DNA of 64,000 bases, taken from assembly GCF_004402695.1 (NCBI RefSeq), contig NZ_SOFL01000028.1:1360-65359 (forward strand), in the 5' to 3' direction. The notes beneath the pieces were generated by a model, which saw only the letters and a list, made by a program, of their open reading frames with translations, was not told the DNA's origin and searched no databases. Positions 8,413 through 16,687 of this stretch are shown one piece after another. Every line of letters begins with the position of its first letter. Within the stretch, counting starts at the first letter, position 1. This DNA is from Cryobacterium adonitolivorans (GTDB taxonomy: Bacteria > Actinomycetota > Actinomycetes > Actinomycetales > Microbacteriaceae). The position numbers and the translations under genes are program-made.

Positions 8413-9087
8413 TCAGGGCACGAGCGCGAAGGCCCGTACAGGGAAGGTGCCGAAGTTACGCACGCGCGGTGGCACGGCGAAGAAGCGGGCTCCCCGGTCG
8501 GGGAGTCCTCCCAGCCCGGTGAGATGTTCCACGACCGGGATACCGGCGGCCAGCAGCAGCGAGTGAGCCGGACGTTCTCCCCCAGACTCGGTGTCGTCGA
8601 TGTTCAGCGAGTCGATGCCGACGAGCGCCACCTCCGCATCGACGAGGGCCTGCGCGCCCGCCTCGGTGAGGAACGGGGCGCCGCTGGCGTAGACCGGCGC
8701 GCCGAAGTGCAGGTCCCATCCGGTGTTCAGCAGCACGGCCGTTCCGGCGAGATCCTGCCCGTCAAAATCGGCGGCCGGTATCCCCCGCTCCGATGCATGC
8801 TCGTGGCGGAATACGAGCGCGGGCAGGTCGGCCAGGGACTCGAGCGGCAGCTCGGCCAGGTCGACGCCGCCCTCATAACGGTGGAACGGGCTGTCGAGGT
8901 ACGTGCCGGTATTGCCGATCATCGTGATGGTGTCCATGGCGAACTCGGTGCCTGGTGCGTACCGGCTTCGTGAGTCTTCCCGGCTGAGATACGGCGTGAT
9001 CACCGGTGCGGGTAGCCCTGGGTAGGTCACCTGGCCGGCACTGATTACGTGGCTGAGGTCGACGAAGCGGGAGGAGACAGAGGTCAT
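8413..9087 (-). CDS. Cyclase-family metal-dependent hydrolase (kynurenine formamidase-like fold), altered metal motif
   Basis: 224 residues of the cyclase/formamidase superfamily. It starts FVDLSHVISAGQVTYPGLP, which matches the family's N-terminal metal ligand region. The usual HxGTHxDxPxH metal motif reads NTGTYLDSPFH here (about residues 58-68): two histidines are replaced by Asn and Tyr, while Asp and the last His remain. The start ATG overlaps the TGA of the permease gene (ATGA), so the two are translationally coupled. The enzyme probably hydrolyses an amide or lactone taken up or exported by that permease. The substrate is unknown, and metal use may differ from the classic family. Confidence 0.85.
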   Translation of the reverse strand: MTSVSSRFVDLSHVISAGQVTYPGLPAPVITPYLSREDSRSRYAPGTEFAMDTITMIGNTGTYLDSPFHRYEGGVDLAELPLESLADLPALVFRHEHASERGIPAADFDGQDLAGTAVLLNTGWDLHFGAPVYASGAPFLTEAGAQALVDAEVALVGIDSLNIDDTESGGERPAHSLLLAAGIPVVEHLTGLGGLPDRGARFFAVPPRVRNFGTFPVRAFALVP

Positions 9088-10376
9088 GCGGCATTTTCTC
9101 TTTCGGTCAGTGTCGATACGGGCGGTGTCGAACGACGCCGGGACAGCACCCCCACCACAAGGGCGACGACGGCGAGCCCGACGGGGACGACCAGGTGAAC
9201 GCCGGCGAGCACCAACAGCCCGGAGGTGAGCACAACCGAGACCGCGGCCAGCCACCAGCCCACGCTGCGCGGACGCAGTAGACGCACCGCGGCGACCATG
9301 CCGAGTACGTAGATCGCCACCATCGAGCTCGTGTGGGTGAGGATGAACGGTGTCAGTTCCATGCCCGTCGCCACCATCAGGCCGAAGTAGACCGTCACGA
9401 GGGCGGCGACCACCACTAGGGCGCGCCGCGGGACGCCGCCGGACTCGGCCCCTGGCGCTAGCCAGCCCGGCAGGTCGCCGTCGCGGCCGAGCGATGCGGC
9501 AAGCTTGGCGAACGCACCGATGTAGACGTTCAGCACCCCGAGCGCCACGATGGCGGCAATGGCGGCAACCAGCACCGGACCCACGCCGAAGGTCGACGCC
9601 GCGACGAGGTCGAGCAGCGGCACCCGCCCGGTGCCGGCGGCGGCACCCAGCACTCCGACGGTGACGTATTGCAAGGCCAGATAGGACACCCCCACCACCA
9701 CGAGGGCGATCCCGGTGGCCAGCGGTATGGTGCGGCGCGGGTTGCGGAACTCGCCGGCGATGTGGGTCCCGACTTCCCAGCCGGCGAACGCCCAGACGAA
9801 CAAGCTGATCGCGGCGCCGACGCCACCCCAGCCATGGCTGAGGAATGGGGTGAAGTTGCCTGGATTCGCCGCGGGTGCCGCCACGGCGACAACACCGATG
9901 ACGATGGCCAGCAGCGCACCGGTGAGCGCCAGCTGGGCTGCCCCGGACACCCGCACGCCGAAGTAGTTCGCGACGAACGGCGGCACCAGCAGCGCCAGCC
10001 CCAGCCACGGCACCACCGAGCGGTCAACCCCCACGATGGCCGCCACGTAGCCGGCGCCGAGCACGGCCACCACCGGGGCACCCGCGCCCACCCCGAAGAA
10101 GAACCAATACCCGGTCACCCGGGCCCACGTGTCACCGAGCGTGCGACGCACGTAGCTGGCCACACCACCGGCATCCGGGTACCGCGCGGCCAGCGCTGCG
10201 AACGTCCCGGCCAGCGGGATCGACAGCACGGACACCGCGGCGACGGCCAGGACCGACGCCGGCCCTGCGGCCTGCGCGGCCAGGCCGGGCAGCACCAGGA
10301 TGCCGGTGCCGAGCACCGCCGCGACGTACAGTGCGGTGCCTTGCAGCACGCCGAGGCGCCCGCCGGTCGTGCTCAC
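9084..10376 (-). CDS. APC-superfamily amino acid permease (YjeH-like)
   Basis: Integral membrane transporter with about 12 predicted segments, 430 residues from a GTG start. The first segment holds the APC signature GTGILVLPGLAAQAAGP, and PDAGGVASYVRR follows TM2. This looks like the YjeH/L-methionine and branched-chain amino acid exporter subgroup, which is suggestive since cystathionine gamma-synthase lies just upstream on the same strand. The gene overlaps the cyclase-family hydrolase by 4 bp. Transport direction and substrate are not decided by the sequence. Confidence 0.88.
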   Translation of the reverse strand: MSTTGGRLGVLQGTALYVAAVLGTGILVLPGLAAQAAGPASVLAVAAVSVLSIPLAGTFAALAARYPDAGGVASYVRRTLGDTWARVTGYWFFFGVGAGAPVVAVLGAGYVAAIVGVDRSVVPWLGLALLVPPFVANYFGVRVSGAAQLALTGALLAIVIGVVAVAAPAANPGNFTPFLSHGWGGVGAAISLFVWAFAGWEVGTHIAGEFRNPRRTIPLATGIALVVVGVSYLALQYVTVGVLGAAAGTGRVPLLDLVAASTFGVGPVLVAAIAAIVALGVLNVYIGAFAKLAASLGRDGDLPGWLAPGAESGGVPRRALVVVAALVTVYFGLMVATGMELTPFILTHTSSMVAIYVLGMVAAVRLLRPRSVGWWLAAVSVVLTSGLLVLAGVHLVVPVGLAVVALVVGVLSRRRSTPPVSTLTERENAA

Positions 10377-10464
10377 GATGTACTCACGGTCCCATCGTGC
10401 CCAGCAGCGACCCGCAGTTCAATGGCAGAAACGACAGCGTGCGTCGAATTGCTGCCACGCTAGC

Positions 10465-11625
10465 TCAGCTCGCGGGTAGCGCCTGGGCGAGGTCGGCGAG
10501 CAGGTCGTCGATGTCTTCGATGCCCACCGAGAGGCGCACGATGTTGGTGGCCACCTCGAGCTCGGTGCCGCGCACCGAGGCGTGGGTCATCTCGGACGGG
10601 TAGTTCACCAGCGATTCGACGCCGCCGAGCGATTCAGCCAGCTGGAACAGCTCCATTGACTCGGCGAAACGCCGGGCCGCGCTTTCACCACCCACAAATG
10701 CAACGGAGAGCATGCCGCCGAAGGCACTCATCTGGGCCTTGGCCAGTTCGTGACCGGAGTGGCTTTCCAAGCCGGGGTAGTAGACCTTCTCGATGGCCGG
10801 GTGGGTATCGAGGTACCTGGCGATGGTGAGCGCGTTGCTGCTGTGCCGTTCCATCCGCACCGCGAGGGTCTTGATGCCGCGCACGGTGAGCCAGGCGTCC
10901 AGCGGAGCGGAAACGGGGCCGGCCGCGAACTGGATGAACTTGGTCTTCTCGGCCAGCTCGTCGTCGTTGATGACCAGACCGCCGCCGATGACGTCGGAAT
11001 GCCCACCGAGGTACTTGGTGGTGGAGTGCACGACGACGTCGGCGCCCAGGGCGAGGGGCTGCTGCAGGGCGGGTGACGCGAAGGTGTTGTCCACGACCAC
11101 GAGCACGCCGTGCCGGTGCCCGATCGTGACGAGGCTGGCGATGTCGCTGATCTTCATCAGCGGGTTGCTCGGCGTCTCCACCCAGAGGATCTTCGTTTCG
11201 CCGGGGATGATCGCCGCTTCGACCGCGGCCAGGTCGCTCATCTCCACCGTGGTGTTGCGCACCCCCCAGGCGCCGTGCACCCGGTTGATCAGCCGGTGCG
11301 TGCCGCCGTAGACGTCGTTGCCGAGCACCACATGGTCACCCGGAACGAGGACCGCGCGCAGCAGGCTGTCCTCGGCCGCGAGTCCGCTGGCGAAGGACAG
11401 GCCGTGCTTGCCACCCTCGAGTGCGGCGAGCATGGTTTCCAGCGCCGTGCGGGTGGGGTTGCCGCCGCGGCTGTACTCGTAGCCGCCACGAAGAACACCG
11501 ATGCTCTCCTGCACGTAGGTGGAGGTCTGGAAGATCGGCGGGATGACCGCGCCAGTGCTGGGGTCGAACTCCTGACCGGCGTGGATGGCGATGGTGCTGA
11601 ACTTCTGGCTGTCTGACTGGCTCAT
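10465..11625 (-). CDS. metB: Cystathionine gamma-synthase/gamma-lyase
   Basis: PLP-dependent Cys/Met metabolism enzyme, 386 residues, the normal length. It carries SRGGNPTRTALE near the N-terminus, GDHVVLGNDVYGG (cofactor pocket), and the Schiff-base lysine K204 in STTKYLGGHSD. It follows the cystathionine beta-synthase gene by 65 bp on the same strand. In actinobacteria such MetB proteins can work both ways, making cystathionine from O-acylhomoserine or cleaving it to cysteine. The pairing with CBS points to reverse transsulfuration (homocysteine to cysteine). Sequence alone cannot separate gamma-synthase from gamma-lyase activity. Confidence 0.93.
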   Translation of the reverse strand: MSQSDSQKFSTIAIHAGQEFDPSTGAVIPPIFQTSTYVQESIGVLRGGYEYSRGGNPTRTALETMLAALEGGKHGLSFASGLAAEDSLLRAVLVPGDHVVLGNDVYGGTHRLINRVHGAWGVRNTTVEMSDLAAVEAAIIPGETKILWVETPSNPLMKISDIASLVTIGHRHGVLVVVDNTFASPALQQPLALGADVVVHSTTKYLGGHSDVIGGGLVINDDELAEKTKFIQFAAGPVSAPLDAWLTVRGIKTLAVRMERHSSNALTIARYLDTHPAIEKVYYPGLESHSGHELAKAQMSAFGGMLSVAFVGGESAARRFAESMELFQLAESLGGVESLVNYPSEMTHASVRGTELEVATNIVRLSVGIEDIDDLLADLAQALPAS

Positions 11626-11690
11626 GATGGGGTCACTTTCAAAAAGATCGGGGTGTGTCTGGCCGGGCGCAGCAGCTGCGCGGGCGGGGG

Positions 11691-13055
11691 CTAGACGCTG
11701 AGGTAGGTGAGGAGGTCGTGCCGGGTGATCACGCCGAGCGGCTTGCCGCCGTCGGTGACCAGCAGCGCGTCGTGTTCGGCGAACGCGGCGCGGGCCGAAC
11801 CGACTGGCTCGTTCACACCGATCAGCGGCAGGGCGTCGCCCACGATCGAGCCGACCTTGTCGGTGAGCTTGGCTTCGCCGGAGAATACCCGGCCCATCAG
11901 GCTGCGCTCATCGAGCGCGCCGACGACCTCGCCCATCACCACGGGCGGCTTTGCCGCCAGTACGAGCAGCTGCGACACGCTCGCCGAGGTCATCGTCTCG
12001 ATGGCGTCGCGCACGGTGTCGTTCGGGTGCACATAGACGAACGCCGGGAGGGTGCCGGTCTTGGAGTGCAGCAGGTCGGCAACGGTGTGACCGGCGGGCG
12101 CATTCGAGAAGCCGTAACTTCGCATCCAGCCGTCGTTGAAGATCTTGCCCAGGTAGCCGCGACCGCCGTCGGGCAGCAGCACGACGACGACGGCATCGGC
12201 GGGCAGGTCCTTCGCGGCGCGCAGGGCAGCGACGACCGCCATGCCGCTCGAGCCGCCTACCAGGATGCCCTCCTCGAGGGCGAGGCGGCGGGTCATGGCG
12301 AAGGAGTCAGCGTCGGAGACCGCGATGATCTCGTGCGGCACGGCCGGGTCGTATGCGCCCGGCCAGAAGTCCTCACCGACGCCCTCGACGAGGTAGGGCC
12401 GGCCGGTGCCACCGGAGTAGACCGAGCCTTCGGGGTCGGCCCCAATGATGCGCACGGCGTCGTTCGACACCTCGCGCAGGTAGCGGCCGGTGCCGGTGAT
12501 GGTGCCGCCGGTGCCGACGCCGGCGACGAAGTGGGTGACCGTTGCGTCGGTGTCCCGCCAGATCTCCGGGCCCGTGGACTCGTAATGGCTGAGCGGCCCG
12601 TTCGGATTGGAGTACTGGTTGGGCTTGAAGGCGCCGGGGATCTCCCGGGCGAGGCGGTCCGACACGCTGTAGTACGACTCAGGGTCGTCGGGGGCCACGG
12701 ATGTCGGTGTCACGACGATCTCGGCGCCGTAGGCGGTGAGAACGTTGCGCTTGTCCTCGCCCACCTTGTCCGGCAGCACGAATACGCACTTGTAGCCACG
12801 CTGCTGGGCGACCAGGGCCAGGCCGACGCCGGTGTTGCCGGAGGTCGGCTCGACGATGGTGCCGCCGGGCTTGAGGCGTCCGTCGCGTTCGGCGGCGTCG
12901 ATGATGCGGGTGGCGATGCGGTCCTTCGCGGACCCGCCGGGGTTGAGGTATTCGAGCTTGACGAGCACGGTGGCCGAGACGCCCTCCGTGACCTTGTGCA
13001 GCTTGACCAGCGGCGTGTTGCCGATGAGGTCGAGGATGGTGTCAGCGATTTTCAT
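11691..13055 (-). CDS. cbs: Cystathionine beta-synthase with C-terminal CBS domains
   Basis: Condenses serine (or O-acetylserine) with homocysteine to cystathionine, in the cytoplasm. The 454 residues comprise a fold-type II PLP domain (1-330) with lysine K44 in NPGGSAKDR, the substrate loop PTSGNTGVGLAL, and a GVGTGGTITGTGRYL phosphate loop. Two CBS domains follow (about 340-454) and may sense adenosine ligands. AAGGA lies 7 bases before ATG 13055. The two CBS domains distinguish it from plain cysteine synthase. Together with the downstream metB it forms a complete transsulfuration pair. Confidence 0.93.
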   Translation of the reverse strand: MKIADTILDLIGNTPLVKLHKVTEGVSATVLVKLEYLNPGGSAKDRIATRIIDAAERDGRLKPGGTIVEPTSGNTGVGLALVAQQRGYKCVFVLPDKVGEDKRNVLTAYGAEIVVTPTSVAPDDPESYYSVSDRLAREIPGAFKPNQYSNPNGPLSHYESTGPEIWRDTDATVTHFVAGVGTGGTITGTGRYLREVSNDAVRIIGADPEGSVYSGGTGRPYLVEGVGEDFWPGAYDPAVPHEIIAVSDADSFAMTRRLALEEGILVGGSSGMAVVAALRAAKDLPADAVVVVLLPDGGRGYLGKIFNDGWMRSYGFSNAPAGHTVADLLHSKTGTLPAFVYVHPNDTVRDAIETMTSASVSQLLVLAAKPPVVMGEVVGALDERSLMGRVFSGEAKLTDKVGSIVGDALPLIGVNEPVGSARAAFAEHDALLVTDGGKPLGVITRHDLLTYLSV

Positions 13056-13067
13056 AGTGGGATCCTT

Positions 13068-13081
13068 ACGTCTATGGACGT
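13068..13081. promoter_or_regulatory. Inverted repeat just upstream of cbs
   Basis: ACGTC-TATG-GACGT lies 12 bases in front of the cbs start codon. It might be an operator for a sulfur regulator or a small leader hairpin. I see no SAM riboswitch in the 270-bp region between cbs and the divergent DUF3105 gene. Confidence 0.25.
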
Positions 13082-13328
13082 GTCGCGGGACGATGCAGGC
13101 GTGGCCGCTGGCCAGGTTGGGCGGTCCTGGAACCGAGAGTGTGAATGTGCGGGTCGGCTAGCGAAAGCAGCAACAGGGACACGACGTCAGGGTGATCACG
13201 TCTTCACTCTAGTCGCCGCCCGGGAGTGGCGACCAGCCTGTGAACCATCTGTGAGATCGACAGCCGGGGAAGGCTGGGCGCCGGTGTATGCGTTCGAATA
13301 AGTGCACAGCAAACGAAAGAGGCCCCTC

Positions 13329-14015
13329 GTGACCCCTGCCCCGCCCACCGGCACATCCGGATCGTCGACGCCCAAGCCGGGTGTCAAACAGCGACGGGCG
13401 GCCCAGCGCTCCCAGAAGCTCGAGCAGTACCACCGCGAGCAAAAACGCAGCGCCCGCAACCGGCGCATCGGCCTCATCAGCGGGATCGCCGTCGCCGTCG
13501 CGGTCATCGGCCTGCTGATCACCTCGATCGTGCTCACCCCGCAGAGCGCGAGCTACTCCGCCGGCGGCGATGGCGCCGAGATCGACGGCGTGGAGACTTT
13601 CGAGAACGCCTCGTTGCACGTGGAGACCCCGGTCTCATACCCGCAGACCCCGCCCGCCGGCGGCGACCACAATCCAACCTGGCTCAACTGCGGCGTCTAC
13701 ACCGAACCCGTGCCGAGCGAGAACGCCGTGCACTCCCTCGAGCACGGTGCGCTCTGGGTGACCTACGACCCGTCCATCTCCGATGACGAGCTGGCCACGC
13801 TCAAGGCGGCGCTCCCGTCCACTTACGTGATCCTCTCGCCGTTCGACGGTTTGCCCGCCCCCATCGTGGTGAGCGGCTGGAACGTGCAGCTGCAGGTCGA
13901 CTCGGCCGACGATGAGCGCGTCGCCGCGTTCTTCGAGGAGCACTGGAAGAGCAACAACGTTCCCGAACCCGGCGCGCTCTGCACCGGCGCCTACGATGCC
14001 CCCGGAAAGGCGTAG
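13329..14015 (+). CDS. DUF3105 membrane-anchored protein
   Basis: 228 residues from GTG 13329, which has AAAGAGG about 6 bases upstream; a GTG at 13302 would add nine residues. The N-terminal 55 residues are basic, with a lysine/arginine-rich coiled stretch. One membrane segment follows (IGLISGIAVAVAVIGLLITS). The extracytoplasmic domain has the DUF3105 hallmarks: YPQTPPAGGDHNPTWLNCGV and AVHSLEHGALWVTYDP, with conserved His and Cys residues that could bind a metal. Function is not established. The next gene (DUF305) overlaps its 3' end by 20 bp, so the two are almost certainly co-translated. Confidence 0.85.
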   Translation: MTPAPPTGTSGSSTPKPGVKQRRAAQRSQKLEQYHREQKRSARNRRIGLISGIAVAVAVIGLLITSIVLTPQSASYSAGGDGAEIDGVETFENASLHVETPVSYPQTPPAGGDHNPTWLNCGVYTEPVPSENAVHSLEHGALWVTYDPSISDDELATLKAALPSTYVILSPFDGLPAPIVVSGWNVQLQVDSADDERVAAFFEEHWKSNNVPEPGALCTGAYDAPGKA

Positions 14016-14655
14016 TACCGCCCGGCGCGCCGCGCTGATCGTCACGGCCGCCGTCGCGGCCGTCGCGATCGGCCTGGTCGGCTTCTCGGTCGGTCGGCTG
14101 AGCACCATCGACAATCCCACGCCGACGGCGACCAGTGCCGAGGCCGGATTCGCGCGCGACATGCAGGTGCACCACCTGCAGGGGGTCGAACTGGCCATGA
14201 TCATTCGCGATCGCAGCAATGCTGCGGATGTGCGCCTGCTCGGCTATGACATCGCCACCACCCAGGCCCAGCAGGCCGGCCAGCTCTACGGCTGGCTCAC
14301 CGAATGGGACCTGTCCCAGGCCGGCCCCGAGCCGTCGATGACCTGGATGACCCGGCCCGGCCGCTCGGACGCCGGGCACGCCCACACCGATGGCGGCCGC
14401 ACCCCGGGCGACCCGATGCCCGGACTCGCCACCGACGAGCAGATCGCCGCCCTCACCGCCGCGACCGGCGTCGACGCCGAGCGCCAGTTTCTCACCCTGA
14501 TGATCGCCCACCACCAGGGCGCTGTGAAAATGGCCGAGTCCGTTCAGGACCGCGCCAACAACACCTCGATTCTCGGTTTCGCCAACTCGGTGATCATCTC
14601 GCAGAACGCGGAAATCACCCTCATGGAGTCCATGCTCGCCGCTCGCGAGCCGTGA
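13996..14655 (+). CDS. DUF305 His-rich, ferritin-like secreted or anchored protein
   Basis: 219 residues. A single N-terminal membrane segment (AALIVTAAVAAVAIGLVGFS) is followed by an exported helical DUF305 domain. It has two histidine pairs: FARDMQVHHLQGVELAM near residue 53 and MIAHHQGAVKMA near residue 173. DUF305 proteins are often linked to copper handling or redox stress; here the partner is the overlapping DUF3105 gene. The last codons and the TGA are part of a palindromic repeat, so the C-terminus (AAREP) may have been set by that element. Start ATG 13996 lies within the preceding gene. Confidence 0.85.
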   Translation: MPPERRSTARRAALIVTAAVAAVAIGLVGFSVGRLSTIDNPTPTATSAEAGFARDMQVHHLQGVELAMIIRDRSNAADVRLLGYDIATTQAQQAGQLYGWLTEWDLSQAGPEPSMTWMTRPGRSDAGHAHTDGGRTPGDPMPGLATDEQIAALTAATGVDAERQFLTLMIAHHQGAVKMAESVQDRANNTSILGFANSVIISQNAEITLMESMLAAREP

Positions 14656-14706
14656 GTTAAGCACCGAAAACTCGAGGTTTTTGGGGCTTAACTCACAGTT
14701 CGCGAG
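14642..14706. repeat. Palindromic intergenic repeat, copy 1
   Basis: A 65-bp near-perfect palindrome with outer arms CTCGCGAG and inner arms GTGAGTTAAGC/GCTTAACTCAC around an AAAACTCGAGGTTTTT core. It lies between convergent genes and supplies the last codons and stops of both (DUF305 at 14655, ABC exporter at 14693). Related copies are at 24305-24363 and 45374-45434. Confidence 0.8.
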
Positions 14707-16597
14707 CCTGCTCGGGGAGCGGCGCGGGGACCTGCTCGGCGTAGAGCTCGGCGTAGGTGCCGCCGGCGGCGACCAACTGGGAGTGGGTGCCGCTCTCCAC
14801 CACGCGACCGCGGTCGACCACAAAGATCACGTCGGCGGTCACGATGGTCGACAACCGGTGGGCGATGGCGATGGTCGTGCGGCCGCGGGATGCGGTGTCG
14901 AGGGCGGCCTGCACCACCCGCTCGGAGATCGCGTCGAGCGCGCTGGTGGCCTCATCGAGGATCAGCACCTCAGGGTTCTTCAGCAGCACCCGGGCGATCG
15001 CCACCCGCTGCTTCTCGCCACCCGAGAGCCGGTAGCCCCGCTCGCCGACCACGGTGTCGTAGCCGGCCGGGAACGAGGCGATGGTGTTGTGGATGTTCGC
15101 GGCGCGCGCGGCAATCTCGAGTTCGGCATCCGTGGCCTCGGGTTTGGCATACCGGAGGTTCTCGGCGATGGTCGCGTGGAAGAGGTAGGTCTCCTGGCTG
15201 ACGATGCCGATGTGGGAGACCAGGGACTCCTGTTCGAGGTCTCGCACGTCGACTCCGGAGAACAGCACCCGGCCGCCCGTCGCCTCGTAGAAACGCGGGA
15301 TCAGGTATGACACTGTGGTCTTGCCCGCGCCGCTGGGCCCGACGAAGGCAGCGAACGCGCCGGGTTCGATCGTGAAGGAGACCGCGTCCAGGGTGGGCCG
15401 GGCGTCGACGTCGGCATCCGGGTAGGCGAAGGTGACCGCGTCGAACTGCACCCGGCCGGTCACGGCGGGCACCGGACGGGCGTCGGGAGCGTCGCTGATG
15501 GCCGGGGTGAGGTCAAGGTACTGGAAGATGCGTGCGAAAAGGGCGCTGGAGGTCTGCAGGTCCAGGGCCACCCGCATCAGGCCCAGCAAGGGGAAAAGCA
15601 GCCGGGCCTGCACCGTAGTGAAGGCCACCACGGTGCCAGCGGTGATGTCGGTGGCACCGTTGGTGAGCAGCAGGCCCGCGACCAGGTAGACGATGGCCGG
15701 GATGCTGGAGAGGAAGATGCTGACCATGGCAAAGAACCACTGGCCGCTCATCTGCTGGCTGACCTGCAGGTGCACCTGATTGTCGTTCTCGAGCGAGTAG
15801 CGGGCGATCTCGGCCTTCTGCCGGGTGAAGCTCTTGGAGAGCAGGATGCCTGACACGCTCAACGTCTCCTGCGTGATCGCGGTCATGTCGGAGAGAGACT
15901 CCTGGGTCTTGCCCGCGATGCGGGCCCGAACCTGACCCACCCGGCGTTGGGCGAAGACCAGGATAGGCATCAGGATCACGGCCACGATCGCCAGCTGCCA
16001 ATTGAGCAGCAGCATTGCCACGAACGCGGCGATCACCGTCACGGCGTTGCCGAGCACGCTGGAGACGGTGTTGGTAAGCACGCTCGCCACCCCGCCGACG
16101 TCATTCTGCAGCCTGGACTGGATCACACCGGTCTTGGTGCGGGTGAAGAAGCTCAGCTCCATGGCCTGCAGGTGGGTAAACAGCCGCACTCGCAGCTCGC
16201 CCATCACCGAGTTACCCACGGTGGCCGTGAGCCAGGTCTGCCAGACGCCCAGCAGCGCCGTGGTGAGGTATGCCGCGATCATCAGGGCCACGAGCACGGT
16301 CAGCCGCTGCAGGTTGGGTCCGCCGGACGGGGGGAACAGGCCCTGGTCGAAGGCCCGCTGGATGAGCAGCGGCGGCAGAACCGAGAGTCCCGCAGAGATC
16401 AGCACCAGGATGACCGTGACGATGAGCTTGCGTGCGTGCGGGGCGAACAGGGCCCGGATGCGGCCGATCAGGTTGGGGATCTCGGGCGCTTCGGCGTTCT
16501 GTGCTTTCTGGGCGGCCGGGTCGTCGCCGCTGACGCGGTTGCGGCGTCCCAGGGACTCTCCTGGGGGACGTCGGCCCCCGCCGTGCGATCCGCTCAT
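14693..16597 (-). CDS. ABC exporter, fused transmembrane and ATPase domains
   Basis: Half-transporter of the multidrug/lipid exporter type, 634 residues. The transmembrane domain (six helices, about 50-345) is followed by a complete nucleotide-binding domain. That domain has Walker A GPSGAGKTTVSYL, the Q-loop in IGIVSQETYLF, signature LSGGEKQRVAIARVLL, Walker B VLILDEATSALD, and H-loop IAHRLSTI. It probably acts as a homodimer. The cytoplasmic N-terminal tail is glycine/arginine-rich. The stop codon lies inside a palindromic repeat. Its substrate cannot be read from sequence. Confidence 0.93.
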   Translation of the reverse strand: MSGSHGGGRRPPGESLGRRNRVSGDDPAAQKAQNAEAPEIPNLIGRIRALFAPHARKLIVTVILVLISAGLSVLPPLLIQRAFDQGLFPPSGGPNLQRLTVLVALMIAAYLTTALLGVWQTWLTATVGNSVMGELRVRLFTHLQAMELSFFTRTKTGVIQSRLQNDVGGVASVLTNTVSSVLGNAVTVIAAFVAMLLLNWQLAIVAVILMPILVFAQRRVGQVRARIAGKTQESLSDMTAITQETLSVSGILLSKSFTRQKAEIARYSLENDNQVHLQVSQQMSGQWFFAMVSIFLSSIPAIVYLVAGLLLTNGATDITAGTVVAFTTVQARLLFPLLGLMRVALDLQTSSALFARIFQYLDLTPAISDAPDARPVPAVTGRVQFDAVTFAYPDADVDARPTLDAVSFTIEPGAFAAFVGPSGAGKTTVSYLIPRFYEATGGRVLFSGVDVRDLEQESLVSHIGIVSQETYLFHATIAENLRYAKPEATDAELEIAARAANIHNTIASFPAGYDTVVGERGYRLSGGEKQRVAIARVLLKNPEVLILDEATSALDAISERVVQAALDTASRGRTTIAIAHRLSTIVTADVIFVVDRGRVVESGTHSQLVAAGGTYAELYAEQVPAPLPEQAREL

Positions 16598-16615
16598 GGT
16601 CTCACTCTAAGACAG

Positions 16616-16647
16616 CGGACCGACCCCGGGAATCCGGGGCCGGTCCG
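16616..16647 (-). terminator. Terminator-like hairpin after the second sugar ABC operon
   Basis: A 14-bp stem with one G-T type mismatch (CGGACCGACCCCGG against CCGGGGCCGGTCCG) and a 4-base loop lies 41 bp beyond the stop of the MalG-type permease. It ends the operon and precedes the ABC exporter gene. No T-run follows. Confidence 0.5.
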
Positions 16648-16687
16648 TCCCAGCCGACGCCAGTGCCGGCCCGGGAACGTGGGGAAG

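Noticed and set aside
11655-13301. 548-residue plus-strand frame opposite cbs
   Set aside because: Opposite a clear cystathionine beta-synthase; composition (His/Asp/Val-rich) is typical antisense of GC-rich coding DNA.
13056-13328. Possible SAM or other riboswitch upstream of cbs
   Set aside because: I looked for the conserved core of the SAM riboswitch types used in actinobacteria (including SAM-IV) and did not see it on either strand; only a small inverted repeat is present.
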